Assembly (NCBI RefSeq): GCF_020511155.1
Contig: NZ_CP041216.1
Coordinates: 2,108,001-2,172,000 of the forward strand
Direction of reading: 5' to 3'
Origin: Shewanella glacialimarina
Lineage (GTDB): Bacteria > Pseudomonadota > Gammaproteobacteria > Enterobacterales > Shewanellaceae
DNA length: 64,000 bases
Under the pieces are notes generated by a model. It ran no database searches. It saw nothing but the letters and a program-made list of their open reading frames with translations, and was not told the DNA's origin. Below are positions 18,847 to 28,791 of the stretch, piece by piece; position 1 is the first letter of the stretch; each line of letters starts with the position of its first letter. The translations under genes were made by a program, and so were the position numbers.

Positions 18847-19242
18847 CTACGGTTTTAAAATGACTTTAACCGTGCCATCAACATCCGCTTCATCAATGTA
18901 TCCAATTGCACTTGGATTTGATGCTACTGCGGCTTTCATAGCCGTTGCTGAAGATACCGTGGCAGGTGGATTACCTTTTCCAGTAAAAACTTGCTTAGAC
19001 CAGAATGCTTTTAACTGCGCATCAGATTTACCCGTGACAGTACTGTGAAACTCAGCACGGGTAGCATTACCTTCATCGAGTTCATAGACTACTAATGATG
19101 TATCGCCTTTACCTAAAAATGCTTTTTTTGCATCTGAAGCTGACATGTCACCCGCAGCGGTGTTTCCAATAACAACCACACCAGCGGCGGCTGTAGAAGC
19201 AACACCCAAACTAAGCGTTAATAAGGTTAGAAACTTTTTCAT
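18847..19242 (-). CDS. Small periplasmic phosphate-binding-like protein
   Basis: A 131-residue protein with a signal peptide (K-K-F-L-T-L..., cleavage after A-A-A near residue 20). The mature part matches the short PstS-like family: G-N-T-x-A at the start, F-L-G-K at about 43, a central Y-E-L-D-E segment, F-W-S-K-Q-V-F-T-G-K-G-(N)-P-P near 83-95 and N-P-x-A-I-G-Y-I near 110. It is about half the size of a true PstS, and no ABC permease genes are nearby. It starts 12 bases after the porin stop codon, so both are surely co-transcribed. Confidence 0.78.
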   Translation of the reverse strand: MKKFLTLLTLSLGVASTAAAGVVVIGNTAAGDMSASDAKKAFLGKGDTSLVVYELDEGNATRAEFHSTVTGKSDAQLKAFWSKQVFTGKGNPPATVSSATAMKAAVASNPSAIGYIDEADVDGTVKVILKP

Positions 19243-19254
19243 ATCATCGCTCCT

Positions 19255-20430
19255 TTAAAATACTGCGTCAAATTTGACGGTATACACAAGTGTATCATCG
19301 AAAGTGAACTGTTTTGTTAATGGATTGATGACAGCATTACCACCTAAACCGCCAGAAGTATCGCCAAAATCAGTTGCGTAAGTTAAATCAAATTTTATCG
19401 CAACATTGTCGATTGCATCCCAACGTAAACCTGCACTATATGCGGTGCGTTCCTGATTTAAGCCGATGCTTAAAGGAATTGAAAGCTGTGGTGGAAGGTT
19501 TGATCTTACGTCGTTATCCGTTGTTTCTACATACGCGATAGTAACATAAGGGGTGAAACTTTTAATACGGTATCCGAAAGTGACATATGCTGATTCAGTA
19601 TCAGCCAATAAACCATCAATTTTAACCGTGGTCCATTCACCTACAGCAAGGAATGATCCATTATCATAGCTGCCACCTAAGCCGTTAAATACAGCTTTTT
19701 CGTTGTCTATAGTTAAACCATTAGCTATACCTTCTATCGAAGTCTGGCCATAAACAGCACGCAGTGTCCAAGTCATGTCTGTCCAAGACACATTACCGCC
19801 CATTATATTTGACAAATCTAAGTCAGCACCTGGAACAGTCGATTCACCCCCAAACCCCTGTAGTGTTAATGTTGAATCTTCAAGATCGAAATCATAAGAA
19901 ACATCACCACCAGTGTAAGAAGAGAATGGCACTTGATCATAAACTTCGCCAGGTGGGCGAGCAAATGGTTGTGCATAACCCACATCTAAATAGTCAGAGT
20001 ACATGAATAATGGCACACGTAATTTACCGCCACGTACTTTCACGCCACCGTCAAAACGGTGAGATAAATAAGCCCATTCAGCTTCAACATCCCAATCATT
20101 TTCGCCTTTCATCATTAGCTGAAGAACAGCCTGAGTTTGGTTACTGATATTAAACGTTGCTTGTAACCCCATTTTACTGTCTTGAGTAAAATCTGCGCTG
20201 CTAGTGGCATTGTTATAGCCCGCATCGTTATCAGAACTGATATATGCACCGCTAATAAATCCGTTAAAATTGAATTTATCAGTCAGATTTTTGGTTTGTT
20301 GAGCTTGTAGCGCCTGAACCTGTTGTTCTAGCTGAGCTACTTTTGCATCGGTTGCCTCATCAGCAAAAGCTGCGGCAGGAACTAATGCTACAGAAATCGC
20401 TAACGGAAGCGCTTTCAAGTAAAATTTCAT
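19255..20430 (-). CDS. Outer-membrane porin with N-terminal coiled coil
   Basis: The 391-residue precursor has a clear signal peptide (ending A-A-A-F-A). Next comes a short coiled coil with Q-L-E-Q-Q-V-Q-A-L-Q-A-Q-Q, then an Asp/Gly/aromatic-rich beta-barrel ending with a terminal phenylalanine (V-K-F-D-A-V-F), typical of outer-membrane proteins. The coiled coil and barrel resemble the DcaP and phosphate-porin types. Linkage to a phosphate-binding-like gene 12 bases downstream hints at anion uptake, but this is inference. GGAG precedes the ATG. Confidence 0.82.
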   Translation of the reverse strand: MKFYLKALPLAISVALVPAAAFADEATDAKVAQLEQQVQALQAQQTKNLTDKFNFNGFISGAYISSDNDAGYNNATSSADFTQDSKMGLQATFNISNQTQAVLQLMMKGENDWDVEAEWAYLSHRFDGGVKVRGGKLRVPLFMYSDYLDVGYAQPFARPPGEVYDQVPFSSYTGGDVSYDFDLEDSTLTLQGFGGESTVPGADLDLSNIMGGNVSWTDMTWTLRAVYGQTSIEGIANGLTIDNEKAVFNGLGGSYDNGSFLAVGEWTTVKIDGLLADTESAYVTFGYRIKSFTPYVTIAYVETTDNDVRSNLPPQLSIPLSIGLNQERTAYSAGLRWDAIDNVAIKFDLTYATDFGDTSGGLGGNAVINPLTKQFTFDDTLVYTVKFDAVF

Positions 20431-20537
20431 AGTGTTACTCCTTTCTCATCACTCATCATACCCATCGGGTTTATTTTTATATTGCTCTATTTATATAGCT
20501 AACATTCACGTAACTAACCAATTTTTAAGCGAATAAT

Positions 20538-22154
20538 TTACACTTTAAATTGGTTTGTTATGATTTGGAGCTGTTTACTGACATTTTGGATATCAAAACT
20601 GATCCCGCCCATGTCTTCAGTGGTGGTTTTGACTTTTTGAGCGTTTTGCTGAATATCGGCAACATATTGCTGGATCAACACTGAGGTATTGTGTTGCTCC
20701 TCTGTTGCGGCGGCAATCTGTTCATTTACAACACTAATTGCACTGACTTTTTCAGTAATACTTGTCAATGTTTTGCCGGCAAGCATAGTTGACTCAACTC
20801 CTTCGTCGGCGGTTTCAACACCATGCTGCATAGCTTGAACCGCTTTTTTAGAAGAGGTTCTTAATTCTTGCAGTACTTGTTGAATTTCTTGCGTTGACGC
20901 TTGCGTTCTAGAAGCAAGGGTTCTTACTTCATCTGCCACAACGGCAAAGCCCCGTCCTTGTTCTCCTGCTCTCGCAGCCTCAATAGCCGCGTTTAGCGCA
21001 AGAAGATTTGTTTGATCAGCAATACCCCTGATCGTATCTAAAATAGAATTAACATTATTGGTGAAAGAATCTAATTGGTTGACTAAAGTGGCTGTGGTTC
21101 TAACTTCTTCCGCTAGCCTTTTAATGGTAGACACTGCTGTATTTACCACTTGAGTACCTTTAGTCGCTTCTTTATTTGCGTTGTCTGCCTCGCTAGCCGC
21201 GTTTGCAGCATATTCAGCAATATGAGTCACACTGATAAACATTTCTCCCATTGCTTGGGAGATTAATTCAATGGCAGCGGTTTGTTCTTTGACAGTAAGT
21301 TCACTAACTTTACTGCCGTTTAATAATGTTTGTGATACAGCACTTAAGCTTTCAGTTGTTTGCTTGGTGTCCGCTATTGAAGATTGAAGTTTAGAGACGA
21401 ATTGGTTAAACCAATATACTAAATCGGCAATTTCATCTTTACCGTCATATTGAATACGCGAGCGTAAATCACCTTCACCTTCAGAAATGTTACGTAAAGA
21501 ATTAGTAACATTAGAAAGGGTAGTAATAATTGAGCTGTTAACTAATAAGCCAAGAATCACCATTAATACGGTGGCGACAATGCCTATCAGTAAAACGGAA
21601 GTTTGTGCACTGTTTGCATCGGTAATAGTAGACTCGATACTGTTGGTAAATTGCGATTCAAAATCAGCTTGATTAGATTTAAAATCTTTAATTAGATTTT
21701 GGTATCTTGCAGCATTGTCAGCCGCCTGGGTTTTTATTGCATTAAAATCTATGTTATCGGCTAAAAAAGCCATCACCAGTGTGTTGGCATTTTTATGATA
21801 AGTAGTGATGTCACTTTTTAATCGTTGCATATCATTCGATTCACTTGGTAATAATTGACCAATTTCATCTAAGTTTTTTATGATGGTTTTCACCATGGCG
21901 TCAACCGTTTGTAGGTTTTCTTCTTCGCCAGTCGTCACCGCAGATTGGATAATTTGTTCCAATTGGATTAACAGTCCGTCATTGACTGTCGCTAAGCTTA
22001 GCACTGGGTAGAGCCTGTTCTGTAAATTACTTAAGCGATCAGTATTGCTTGTGGTTGTCACACTGTTGATAGCGATTGAAATAATAAATGAAGCCAAAGC
22101 AACAAAAGTGAGTATGGCTATACGGTGTTTAATTTTCAGGCTAGATAGCTTCAT
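20538..22154 (-). CDS. Methyl-accepting chemotaxis protein
   Basis: A 538-residue chemoreceptor: a first membrane segment at about residues 10-30, a periplasmic helical ligand domain to about 185, a second membrane segment at about 185-205, a HAMP region to about 260, and a cytoplasmic signalling domain whose hairpin tip reads [18 protein letters not shown]. Its ligand is unknown. It is transcribed from its own sigma-28-type promoter. It lies upstream of the porin on the same strand, about 107 bases away. Confidence 0.93.
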   Translation of the reverse strand: MKLSSLKIKHRIAILTFVALASFIISIAINSVTTTSNTDRLSNLQNRLYPVLSLATVNDGLLIQLEQIIQSAVTTGEEENLQTVDAMVKTIIKNLDEIGQLLPSESNDMQRLKSDITTYHKNANTLVMAFLADNIDFNAIKTQAADNAARYQNLIKDFKSNQADFESQFTNSIESTITDANSAQTSVLLIGIVATVLMVILGLLVNSSIITTLSNVTNSLRNISEGEGDLRSRIQYDGKDEIADLVYWFNQFVSKLQSSIADTKQTTESLSAVSQTLLNGSKVSELTVKEQTAAIELISQAMGEMFISVTHIAEYAANAASEADNANKEATKGTQVVNTAVSTIKRLAEEVRTTATLVNQLDSFTNNVNSILDTIRGIADQTNLLALNAAIEAARAGEQGRGFAVVADEVRTLASRTQASTQEIQQVLQELRTSSKKAVQAMQHGVETADEGVESTMLAGKTLTSITEKVSAISVVNEQIAAATEEQHNTSVLIQQYVADIQQNAQKVKTTTEDMGGISFDIQNVSKQLQIITNQFKV

Positions 22155-22243
22155 GGCAACCCTTTTGTAGTAAATGTTTCAATTCAGTTACTTATTTTAA
22201 CACATGCCATACTTAAAGGCATATGTTGATTCAATAGGCCTGT

Positions 22244-22271
22244 TTATCGGCAGTAATGTTGATTAACTTTA
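22244..22271 (-). promoter_or_regulatory. Sigma-28 (FliA) type promoter of the chemoreceptor gene
   Basis: On the minus strand TAAAG is followed by 15 bases and GCCGATAA, an exact match to the sigma-28 -10 element; the spacing is within one base of the E. coli consensus. It lies about 90 bases before the chemoreceptor ATG. Confidence 0.8.
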
Positions 22272-22413
22272 GTTATTGTTTCACTTAAATTTTTTATAAA
22301 ATTTGTGGGATGGGTTTGGAGAGATAAGCAAAAGTAATGTTACGCGGTTAACTATAGTTTATAAAAAATAATAAATACAAATTATGTCGTTACGTTTTCT
22401 ATTGAGTGTATTA

Positions 22414-22453
22414 AAAACATTCAGAAGATTTAAGTATGAACATCTTCTGAATG
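22414..22453 (-). terminator. Terminator after ggt
   Basis: CATTCAGAAGAT and ATCTTCTGAATG form a 12-bp perfect stem and are followed by TTTTTA on the minus strand, just past the ggt stop codon. Confidence 0.8.
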
Positions 22454-22467
22454 CGAGTATTGATTTT

Positions 22468-24219
22468 TTAGTAGCCTAAGGCAGCAGAACCAGCTCTGCG
22501 GGGATCTGACGACCCATATTTACCTTGTTCAGTCACCATTATTGACTGGGTACTCCCAATAGATTGTTGAATTTTAACCTTATGGCCTTTTGCTTCTAGC
22601 AGTGAAATAGTGTCTTGATTCAAGCTACGTTCCACCCATAAAAAGTCAGGTAACCATTGATGATGCACACGAGCTGCTGCACTTGCTTCTGCAATGTTGA
22701 GTTGATGATCAATCACATTCATAATGATTTGCAGGGTGATATTTATAATTCTAGAACCACCTGGGCTACCGGTAACAATAAAAGGTTTACCGTCTTTCAT
22801 TACAATTGTTGGACTCATTGAGCTCAGTGGACGCTTATTACCTTTTACAGAATTTGCTTCGCCTCCAATCAGTCCGTAACCGTTTGGCACGCCAGCTTTG
22901 ACGGAGAAATCATCCATTTCATTATTGAGTAATATTCCAGTCCCTGACGCCACCAGCCCAGATCCATAACTAAAGTTCAAAGTATAGGTATTAGATACAG
23001 CATTACCCCATTTATCGACTACAGAATAATGTGTTGTTTGTGGGCTTTCATACCCAGTAACTTTACCTGGAAGGATCTCACTGCTTGGAGTGCTTTTATT
23101 GAGGGCAATTTTACTAGCAATTTTGTGAGCATAATCTTTACTGATTAAATGACTTGTCGGTACTTTAACGAAATCAGGATCACCTAAAAACTCACTGCGA
23201 TCTGCATAGGCATATTTCATTGTTTCAGTCATAACATGGATTGTTTGTGCGGTATTGTGACCAAATTTGTCTATGGGGAATTGCTCTAATACGTTAAGCA
23301 TTTCAATAATATGAATCCCGCCAGAAGAGGGCGCTGGCATTGAAATAACTTCATAACCTCGATATGTACCTCGTACCGGTTCACGTTCGACTGCTTTATA
23401 ATGGGCTAAGTCGGCTAATGTCATTACACCACCAGCTTGCTGAACAGCGTTGACTATTTTTTCTGCAGTTTCACCTTGATAAAAACCTTTACTACCCAAT
23501 TTAGACACTAAGGTGAGTGAATGGGCTAACTCTGGTTGATATAATATATGACCGACATCAAAATTACTGCCATCGGCTTGATAAAAGATAGCTTTTGAGC
23601 TTGGCCATTGGCTAATACGGCTGCGTGTTCCTGCCAAAGAGTTGGCTAAATCCGATGTGATAATAATGCCATCTTTTGCCAGTTTAATTGCTGGTTTTAA
23701 GACCTGTTCAAGTGACATTGTCCCGTATTGCTTTAAAGCTAACTCCATTCCCATAACGGTACCAGGCACTCCGACAGCTAAACCGTGTTCACGACTTAAT
23801 TTATCAACCGCGTTACCTTTTTCATCTAGAAAGATATCTTTGTGGGCTTTACTGGGTGCCGTTTCACGGTAATCAATCGCAATGGTTTTATTATCTTCGG
23901 CAAGATGAACTAGCATAAAGCCTCCACCACCAATATTTCCTGCTCGAGGTAGTGTTACTGCTAATGCAAAGCCAACGGCAACAGCGGCATCTACTGCATT
24001 ACCGCCTTGTTTGAGAATTTCTACACCAATTTGACTTGCTATGGCTTCTTGGCTAGCGACCATACCGTGTTTAGCAAAAATAGGTTGTGCGGTAGCCATT
24101 TCACTGAATATTGCGTCATCATTCGCCCATGTGTAGGTTGAATGCAACGCAGCTGATGACATGCTAATACCAATCAAAGTAGATAATAACAGTGGAGTGA
24201 ATTTTATTGTTAGGGACAC
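22468..24219 (-). CDS. ggt: Gamma-glutamyltranspeptidase
   Basis: A 583-residue precursor with a signal peptide. Key features are A-V-D-A-A-V-A-V-G near residue 77, the autocatalytic cleavage site Q-T-T-H-Y-S-V-V-D, in which the second threonine (about residue 392) becomes the N-terminal nucleophile, and the G-S-P-G-G-S-R-I substrate-binding stretch near 490. It cleaves glutathione and other gamma-glutamyl compounds in the periplasm. The start is GTG 24219 with AAGGA about six bases upstream. It is transcribed alone and diverges from the next gene. Confidence 0.93.
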   Translation of the reverse strand: MSLTIKFTPLLLSTLIGISMSSAALHSTYTWANDDAIFSEMATAQPIFAKHGMVASQEAIASQIGVEILKQGGNAVDAAVAVGFALAVTLPRAGNIGGGGFMLVHLAEDNKTIAIDYRETAPSKAHKDIFLDEKGNAVDKLSREHGLAVGVPGTVMGMELALKQYGTMSLEQVLKPAIKLAKDGIIITSDLANSLAGTRSRISQWPSSKAIFYQADGSNFDVGHILYQPELAHSLTLVSKLGSKGFYQGETAEKIVNAVQQAGGVMTLADLAHYKAVEREPVRGTYRGYEVISMPAPSSGGIHIIEMLNVLEQFPIDKFGHNTAQTIHVMTETMKYAYADRSEFLGDPDFVKVPTSHLISKDYAHKIASKIALNKSTPSSEILPGKVTGYESPQTTHYSVVDKWGNAVSNTYTLNFSYGSGLVASGTGILLNNEMDDFSVKAGVPNGYGLIGGEANSVKGNKRPLSSMSPTIVMKDGKPFIVTGSPGGSRIINITLQIIMNVIDHQLNIAEASAAARVHHQWLPDFLWVERSLNQDTISLLEAKGHKVKIQQSIGSTQSIMVTEQGKYGSSDPRRAGSAALGY

Positions 24220-24321
24220 GAATAATCCTTAGAGAGTTACCAGAATGATCTGACTGTGCCATAGCTGTCATTAAATTGGTATGCTATATAAGTAAATTGA
24301 TTAAATAATAAGGGCTACACA

Positions 24322-25485
24322 TTGCCATCTGCGTATGCATTTTCACATGTTTCGAGTATTGAAGAGATTGGTCAAGATAGATGGACTCAATGTTTTGGCG
24401 AGTCCAACCCCTTTATGCGGTATGCATTTTTACATCAGCTAGAACGTTCGGCTTGTATAGGGGATGGAACCGGCTGGCAAACTCATCACCTTATTATTTC
24501 GGACAAGTTAACCGCGGAAATAGCTGCAATCGTGCCTTTGTATCTGAAAACACATTCATGGGGAGAGTATGTGTTTGATTGGGCCTGGGCTGAGGCTTAT
24601 GGGCGTAATCAATTAGAATATTATCCTAAGCTAGTTACCAGTGTGCCTTTTATTCCTGCTTCTGGACAAAGAATAGGCTTTAAAGCAGGTATAACCGAAG
24701 AAGTTAAACAAAGCCTGTTACTGAGTTTGTGTGAGTATTTACGCGATATAATGGCTCAACAAGACTACTCATCATGGCACGGCTTGTTTATTAGCGAACA
24801 AGAACAAGCCCTATGGCCTAAAGACGCGGCGATAACACGGGTAGGGACTCAATTTCATTGGCGTAATAAAAATTACACTGATTTTAGTGATTTTTTAGCA
24901 TCTATGACGTCAAGAAAACGTAAAAATATCAGCAAAGAGAGACAGTTAGTTGCCAATTATCAATTAAGTTTTCGCTTTGTTGTTGGTGCAGAGGCATCGC
25001 TTGAACAGTGGCAGCATTTTATTAAATGTTATCAAATGACCTATCAAAAGCGTTCAGGCCATCAAGGATATTTAACAGCAGCTTTCTTTCTTGGGCTGCA
25101 ACAAACTATGGGAGAGGCGATTCGATTATTGATTGTCACCGATGTGAATGATCAAATGATCGCATCTGCGTTATTTTTTGTATCTGATACGCATTTGTAT
25201 GGCCGATACTGGGGCACATTAACTGAACTTGATGGTTTACATTTTGAAAGCTGCTATTACCAGGGTATTGACTATGCAATTGCAAACAATCTTGCAATAT
25301 TTGATGCAGGAGCCCAAGGTGAGCATAAAGTGTCTAGAGGGTTTGAGCCTAGGTTAACGTATTCAAAACACATTATTATTCACCCAGCATTTAATGATGC
25401 AATTAGTCATTATTGCCAGCAAGAGCAAAATCAAATGGGTTTGTATATGAAACAAATTGCGCAACAATTACCGTTTAGAAATTGA
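24322..25485 (+). CDS. GNAT/FemAB-like acyltransferase (COG3146, peptidogalycan biosynthesis type)
   Basis: The 387-residue product contains W-x-x-A-Y-G-R-N-Q-(5)-P-K-L near 90-110, M-T-S-R-K-R-K-N-I-S-K-E-R near 195, Y-x-x-T-Y-x-K-R-S near 240, and Y-G-R-Y-W-G near 290. These are typical of the DUF482/COG3146 group of FemAB-like proteins. Their reaction is unproven. The start is TTG 24322; no ATG with a better ribosome-binding site precedes the conserved N-terminus. Confidence 0.8.
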   Translation: MPSAYAFSHVSSIEEIGQDRWTQCFGESNPFMRYAFLHQLERSACIGDGTGWQTHHLIISDKLTAEIAAIVPLYLKTHSWGEYVFDWAWAEAYGRNQLEYYPKLVTSVPFIPASGQRIGFKAGITEEVKQSLLLSLCEYLRDIMAQQDYSSWHGLFISEQEQALWPKDAAITRVGTQFHWRNKNYTDFSDFLASMTSRKRKNISKERQLVANYQLSFRFVVGAEASLEQWQHFIKCYQMTYQKRSGHQGYLTAAFFLGLQQTMGEAIRLLIVTDVNDQMIASALFFVSDTHLYGRYWGTLTELDGLHFESCYYQGIDYAIANNLAIFDAGAQGEHKVSRGFEPRLTYSKHIIIHPAFNDAISHYCQQEQNQMGLYMKQIAQQLPFRN

Positions 25486-25555
25486 GTTAATATGGGCTTG
25501 ATTAATTTAATGCTAATAACTCATGTTAGTCACTTAAGGTGTGGACTTCAGATGA

Positions 25556-26173
25556 TTAATCTAATGCCAACCAAATCCCCACTAGTATCATTAAACTGCC
25601 GGCGATACGATTCATCCAACGAATATTATCGCCGCGGGATAAAAATAATCGTAAACTTTTACCACCACTGGCATAAGCCAACATTGATGCAGATTCTGTT
25701 ACCATTATGATACCCAATAAGACAACTAATTGTGTTGCTACTGGTTTATCAACATTAATAAAAGGCGGTAACAGCGAAATCATAAATGCCCACCCTTTTG
25801 GATTGGCAATGGCGGTAATAAAGCCCTGACTGATCAAACTTAACCGGTTAGTATTCATTTGTTGGCCTTCAATAACAGCCATTTTACCTTTCGAGCGCCA
25901 CATATTAATACCAATGTAGACAAGATAAGCTCCACCCAACCATTTTAATATTTCAAATATCTGTGGGTAGTTAAGCATGATGCTAGCAACTCCTAGTACA
26001 GCGGCTATTGCCACAATCGCTACACCAACGAGTTCACCTATCATCATCCACAAGGTACGTCTTACGCCGATGCTCATACCCAGGGTCATTGCCAAGGTCA
26101 TACACATGCCTGGAGTGATAGATACAAAGAAGAAAGTCGGGATAAAAACAGCAAGTACAGCGTAATCAGGCAT
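25556..26173 (-). CDS. LysE/RhtB family amino-acid exporter
   Basis: A 205-residue protein with six hydrophobic segments and the family motif S-I-T-P-G near residue 18, plus G-x-x-x-G-x-x-x-G near 35-40 and N-P-K-G-W-A-F near 125. It should export an amino acid or derivative. The ORF extends 21 codons further upstream to 26236, but that extra region lies over a hairpin terminator of the preceding hppD gene and the usual family length is about 205, so ATG 26173 is preferred. Confidence 0.85.
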   Translation of the reverse strand: MPDYAVLAVFIPTFFFVSITPGMCMTLAMTLGMSIGVRRTLWMMIGELVGVAIVAIAAVLGVASIMLNYPQIFEILKWLGGAYLVYIGINMWRSKGKMAVIEGQQMNTNRLSLISQGFITAIANPKGWAFMISLLPPFINVDKPVATQLVVLLGIIMVTESASMLAYASGGKSLRLFLSRGDNIRWMNRIAGSLMILVGIWLALD

Positions 26174-26223
26174 ATAAAATATTCTTAGTGACAAAGTTAA
26201 TTCGATTATAATGCTTAGATAAA

Positions 26224-26252
26224 CAAAAACCAGCACTAGGCTGGTTTTGTTT
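26224..26252 (-). terminator. Terminator after hppD
   Basis: The stem AAAACCAGC / GCTGGTTTT, with loop ACTAG, is followed by a T-rich stretch. It lies about 25 bases past hppD and argues against the longer start of the LysE gene. Confidence 0.8.
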
Positions 26253-26275
26253 AGTTTGAATCAGCTAAATAAACG

Positions 26276-27316
26276 TTACAGTACGCCACGTTTAATTTGG
26301 TCACGCTCTATAGATTCAAATAATGCTTTGAAATTACCTTCACCAAAACCTAAGTTATTTTTACGTTGAATGATTTCGATAAAAATAGGACCGAATAAAT
26401 TCTTAGTGAAAATTTGCAATAAATAACCGTCTTCATCACCGTCGATCAAGATCTGATGATGCTTGATTTTTTCTCTGTCTTCAGTAACCTGTGGCAATTT
26501 ATCAAAAATGGTTTCATAGTACTCAGGAATGATATCTAAGGTTTTGATTGCAGTTCCTTCCATTGCATCTAATGAGGCCACAATATCACGGCTTCTAAAA
26601 GCTAGATGCTGCACGCCAGGACCATTGTATTCACCTAAATATTCATCAATTTGGTTTTTATCGTTGCCTTTACCTTCATTGATTGGAATACAGAAGCTGC
26701 CATCGGGTGAGCGTAATGCATAGGATACTAACGCGGTTTGTGACCCTTTAATGTCAAAGTAGCGCACTTCGGTAAAACCAAAAATGTCTTTGTAAAAGTT
26801 TGCCCACTTCTCCATAGTGCCTTTGTAGACATTATTAGTTAAGTGGTCAACCTCCATAAAGCCTTTTTCAGGTGTATTGATTGGCTCATCTAAATCAACG
26901 AAATCAGTCGCATAAATATTATTATCAGCGCCGAAGGTGTCGATAAAATAAATTAAGCTGTCACCAATACCGTAAATAGCTGGATATGGCATATCTTTTT
27001 CAGCTTCTGCCGCAGCTTTTGCGCCACGTTCTACCGCAAGTTTGAACGCTAATTCTGCATCTTCAACACGCCAACCCATTGAACAAATTGCCGGTCCGTG
27101 TGATTTAGCAAACTCTGCTGAGAATCCTGCACGGCTTTTATTTAATAGAAAATTAATGTCATTTTGCTTGTAGTAGGTAATGTCATGATTTTTTGCTTTT
27201 TTCAGCATAGAAAAACCAAAATCAATAAATACTTGATGCATAAACTCAGTGTCTGGGCTGGCAAATTCAGTAAATTCTATGCCTAAAAGTCCCAGTGGAT
27301 TTTGTTCGCTTGCCAT
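26276..27316 (-). CDS. hppD: 4-hydroxyphenylpyruvate dioxygenase
   Basis: About 346 residues. The C-terminal catalytic half shows the iron ligands in M-E-V-D-H-L-T (about residue 164), G-V-Q-H-L-A-F (about 243) and F-I-E-I-I-Q-R (near 325). It turns 4-hydroxyphenylpyruvate into homogentisate in tyrosine breakdown, feeding hmgA next door. I place the start at ATG 27316, eight bases after GAGGAA. An upstream in-frame TTG at 27340 would swallow that site. The order hmgA then hppD, with an 80-base gap, suggests one operon. Confidence 0.95.
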   Translation of the reverse strand: MASEQNPLGLLGIEFTEFASPDTEFMHQVFIDFGFSMLKKAKNHDITYYKQNDINFLLNKSRAGFSAEFAKSHGPAICSMGWRVEDAELAFKLAVERGAKAAAEAEKDMPYPAIYGIGDSLIYFIDTFGADNNIYATDFVDLDEPINTPEKGFMEVDHLTNNVYKGTMEKWANFYKDIFGFTEVRYFDIKGSQTALVSYALRSPDGSFCIPINEGKGNDKNQIDEYLGEYNGPGVQHLAFRSRDIVASLDAMEGTAIKTLDIIPEYYETIFDKLPQVTEDREKIKHHQILIDGDEDGYLLQIFTKNLFGPIFIEIIQRKNNLGFGEGNFKALFESIERDQIKRGVL

Positions 27317-27396
27317 GTTGTTATTCCTCGTTATATTCAACTCAGCATCACGTTAAAAGTGATGCAGTTAGAAGGTATTTTCTATCGACTTATGGT

Positions 27397-28557
27397 TTAG
27401 TCTTCTAACCAAGAGCGGTTGTAGTCTTCACTCATGCAATTTTTTACATGTGAAGTAAGATTCAGTGGGGCGAAAGTATCTACCATCACCGCATATTCAT
27501 AGGTTTCTTTTTTACCAATTGACGCTTCTGTTCGTCCTGGTTGTGGCCCGTGTGGCACACCTTTTTGATGTAAGGTCATGTAACCCGCTTCAATACCGGT
27601 GCGACTCATAAAATCACCGTCGACATAATATAAAACTTCATCGCTATCAATGTTGTTATGGTAATAAGGTGCAGGGATTGACTTAGGATGGAAATCATAT
27701 GGGCGCGGCACAAAGTTACATACGACAAAATTCTGTGCAGTAAACACTAAATGGTCAGATGGAGGTAAATGAATTTTACCTACCTTAGGTGCATACTCAG
27801 CAATATTGAACGCCCAAGGGTAAACGCAGCCATCCCAGCCGACTAAATCAAATGGATGCCATTCGAGTGTCATTTGTTGATACTTGTCACCAAATTTACA
27901 TATTAATTGAAATTCACCTTTTTCAACGATCGCATCTGCAAGTTCTGGGATACGTAAGTCCCGCTCACAATAGGGAGCAGACTCTAATAATTGGCCGTAC
28001 TCATTGCGAAAGTGTTTAGGTACTTCAACCATTGAAAACGATTCAATGACAAACAAACGAACATTGCTGTAATCATTAAAAGTTAATTGATAAGTGGTGC
28101 CGCGGGGGATAACCAGGTAATCCCACTTTTTAACGTCAATAACACCATATTCACTTAACAGCTGTCCTTCACCTTCATGAACAAACACAATTTCATCCGC
28201 ATAAGCATTACGATAGAACTCGTTTGTGCTGTGGGTTACCTTAGCGGTATAAAGGGCAACATCGCTGTTATAGAAAATTTTATTGCGGCTGCTGAAAAAA
28301 TTACCGTCACAATCTGCTTTACGCGAATCCAATTTGTAGTTTTGAATTAATGAGTCTTGCCATTCTTGACCATGTTCAACCGCGTATGGCACCACATTAA
28401 TCGCCTTAGTCGGCATATTATGGTGATATTTATTAGAATAAATATTTGAAAAACCATGGGTTGAAAAAAGCTCTTCACGGTAAAGTTCGCCATTTTCTTT
28501 TTCAAATGCTATATGACGCTTTGTGGGGATTTCACCTTGTTTTACATAAAATGGCAT
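27397..28557 (-). CDS. hmgA: Homogentisate 1,2-dioxygenase
   Basis: A 386-residue cupin-fold dioxygenase. The conserved iron-site segments are Y-Y-H-N-N-I-D-S-D-E (about 297-306) and P-H-G-P-Q-P-G-R-T-E (about 341-350). It opens the ring of homogentisate to maleylacetoacetate. Its length is below the roughly 430 of the human and Pseudomonas enzymes and fits the shorter bacterial subgroup. AAGGAAG precedes the ATG. Divergent from a LysR gene, with a long inverted repeat in between. Confidence 0.9.
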   Translation of the reverse strand: MPFYVKQGEIPTKRHIAFEKENGELYREELFSTHGFSNIYSNKYHHNMPTKAINVVPYAVEHGQEWQDSLIQNYKLDSRKADCDGNFFSSRNKIFYNSDVALYTAKVTHSTNEFYRNAYADEIVFVHEGEGQLLSEYGVIDVKKWDYLVIPRGTTYQLTFNDYSNVRLFVIESFSMVEVPKHFRNEYGQLLESAPYCERDLRIPELADAIVEKGEFQLICKFGDKYQQMTLEWHPFDLVGWDGCVYPWAFNIAEYAPKVGKIHLPPSDHLVFTAQNFVVCNFVPRPYDFHPKSIPAPYYHNNIDSDEVLYYVDGDFMSRTGIEAGYMTLHQKGVPHGPQPGRTEASIGKKETYEYAVMVDTFAPLNLTSHVKNCMSEDYNRSWLED

Positions 28558-28592
28558 ATCAGCTTCCTTAACCGGGTATTTACAGCACTTAG

Positions 28593-28676
28593 TTTGTTCA
28601 TCTAGCTCATTTTATCAATGAGTAGTGTGACCTGTGCCGCATAGATAGATTCAATTTAGTTGCTTAGATGAACAAA
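28593..28676. promoter_or_regulatory. Widely spaced inverted repeat between hmgA and the LysR gene
   Basis: TTTGTTCATCTA (28593-28604) recurs as its exact reverse complement TAGATGAACAAA (28665-28676), with 60 bases between. The position between divergent genes fits a two-site operator for the adjacent LysR regulator. Confidence 0.6.
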
Positions 28677-28791
28677 AAAAAGAATAATAAACAGCTAGAC
28701 TCTATCTATTTTTTAGATTGTATTGTTATCGGTACATTTCTGGCAGCTAATCGATACAAAAGCACAAATTTACCTCACAAAGGAGTGATAA

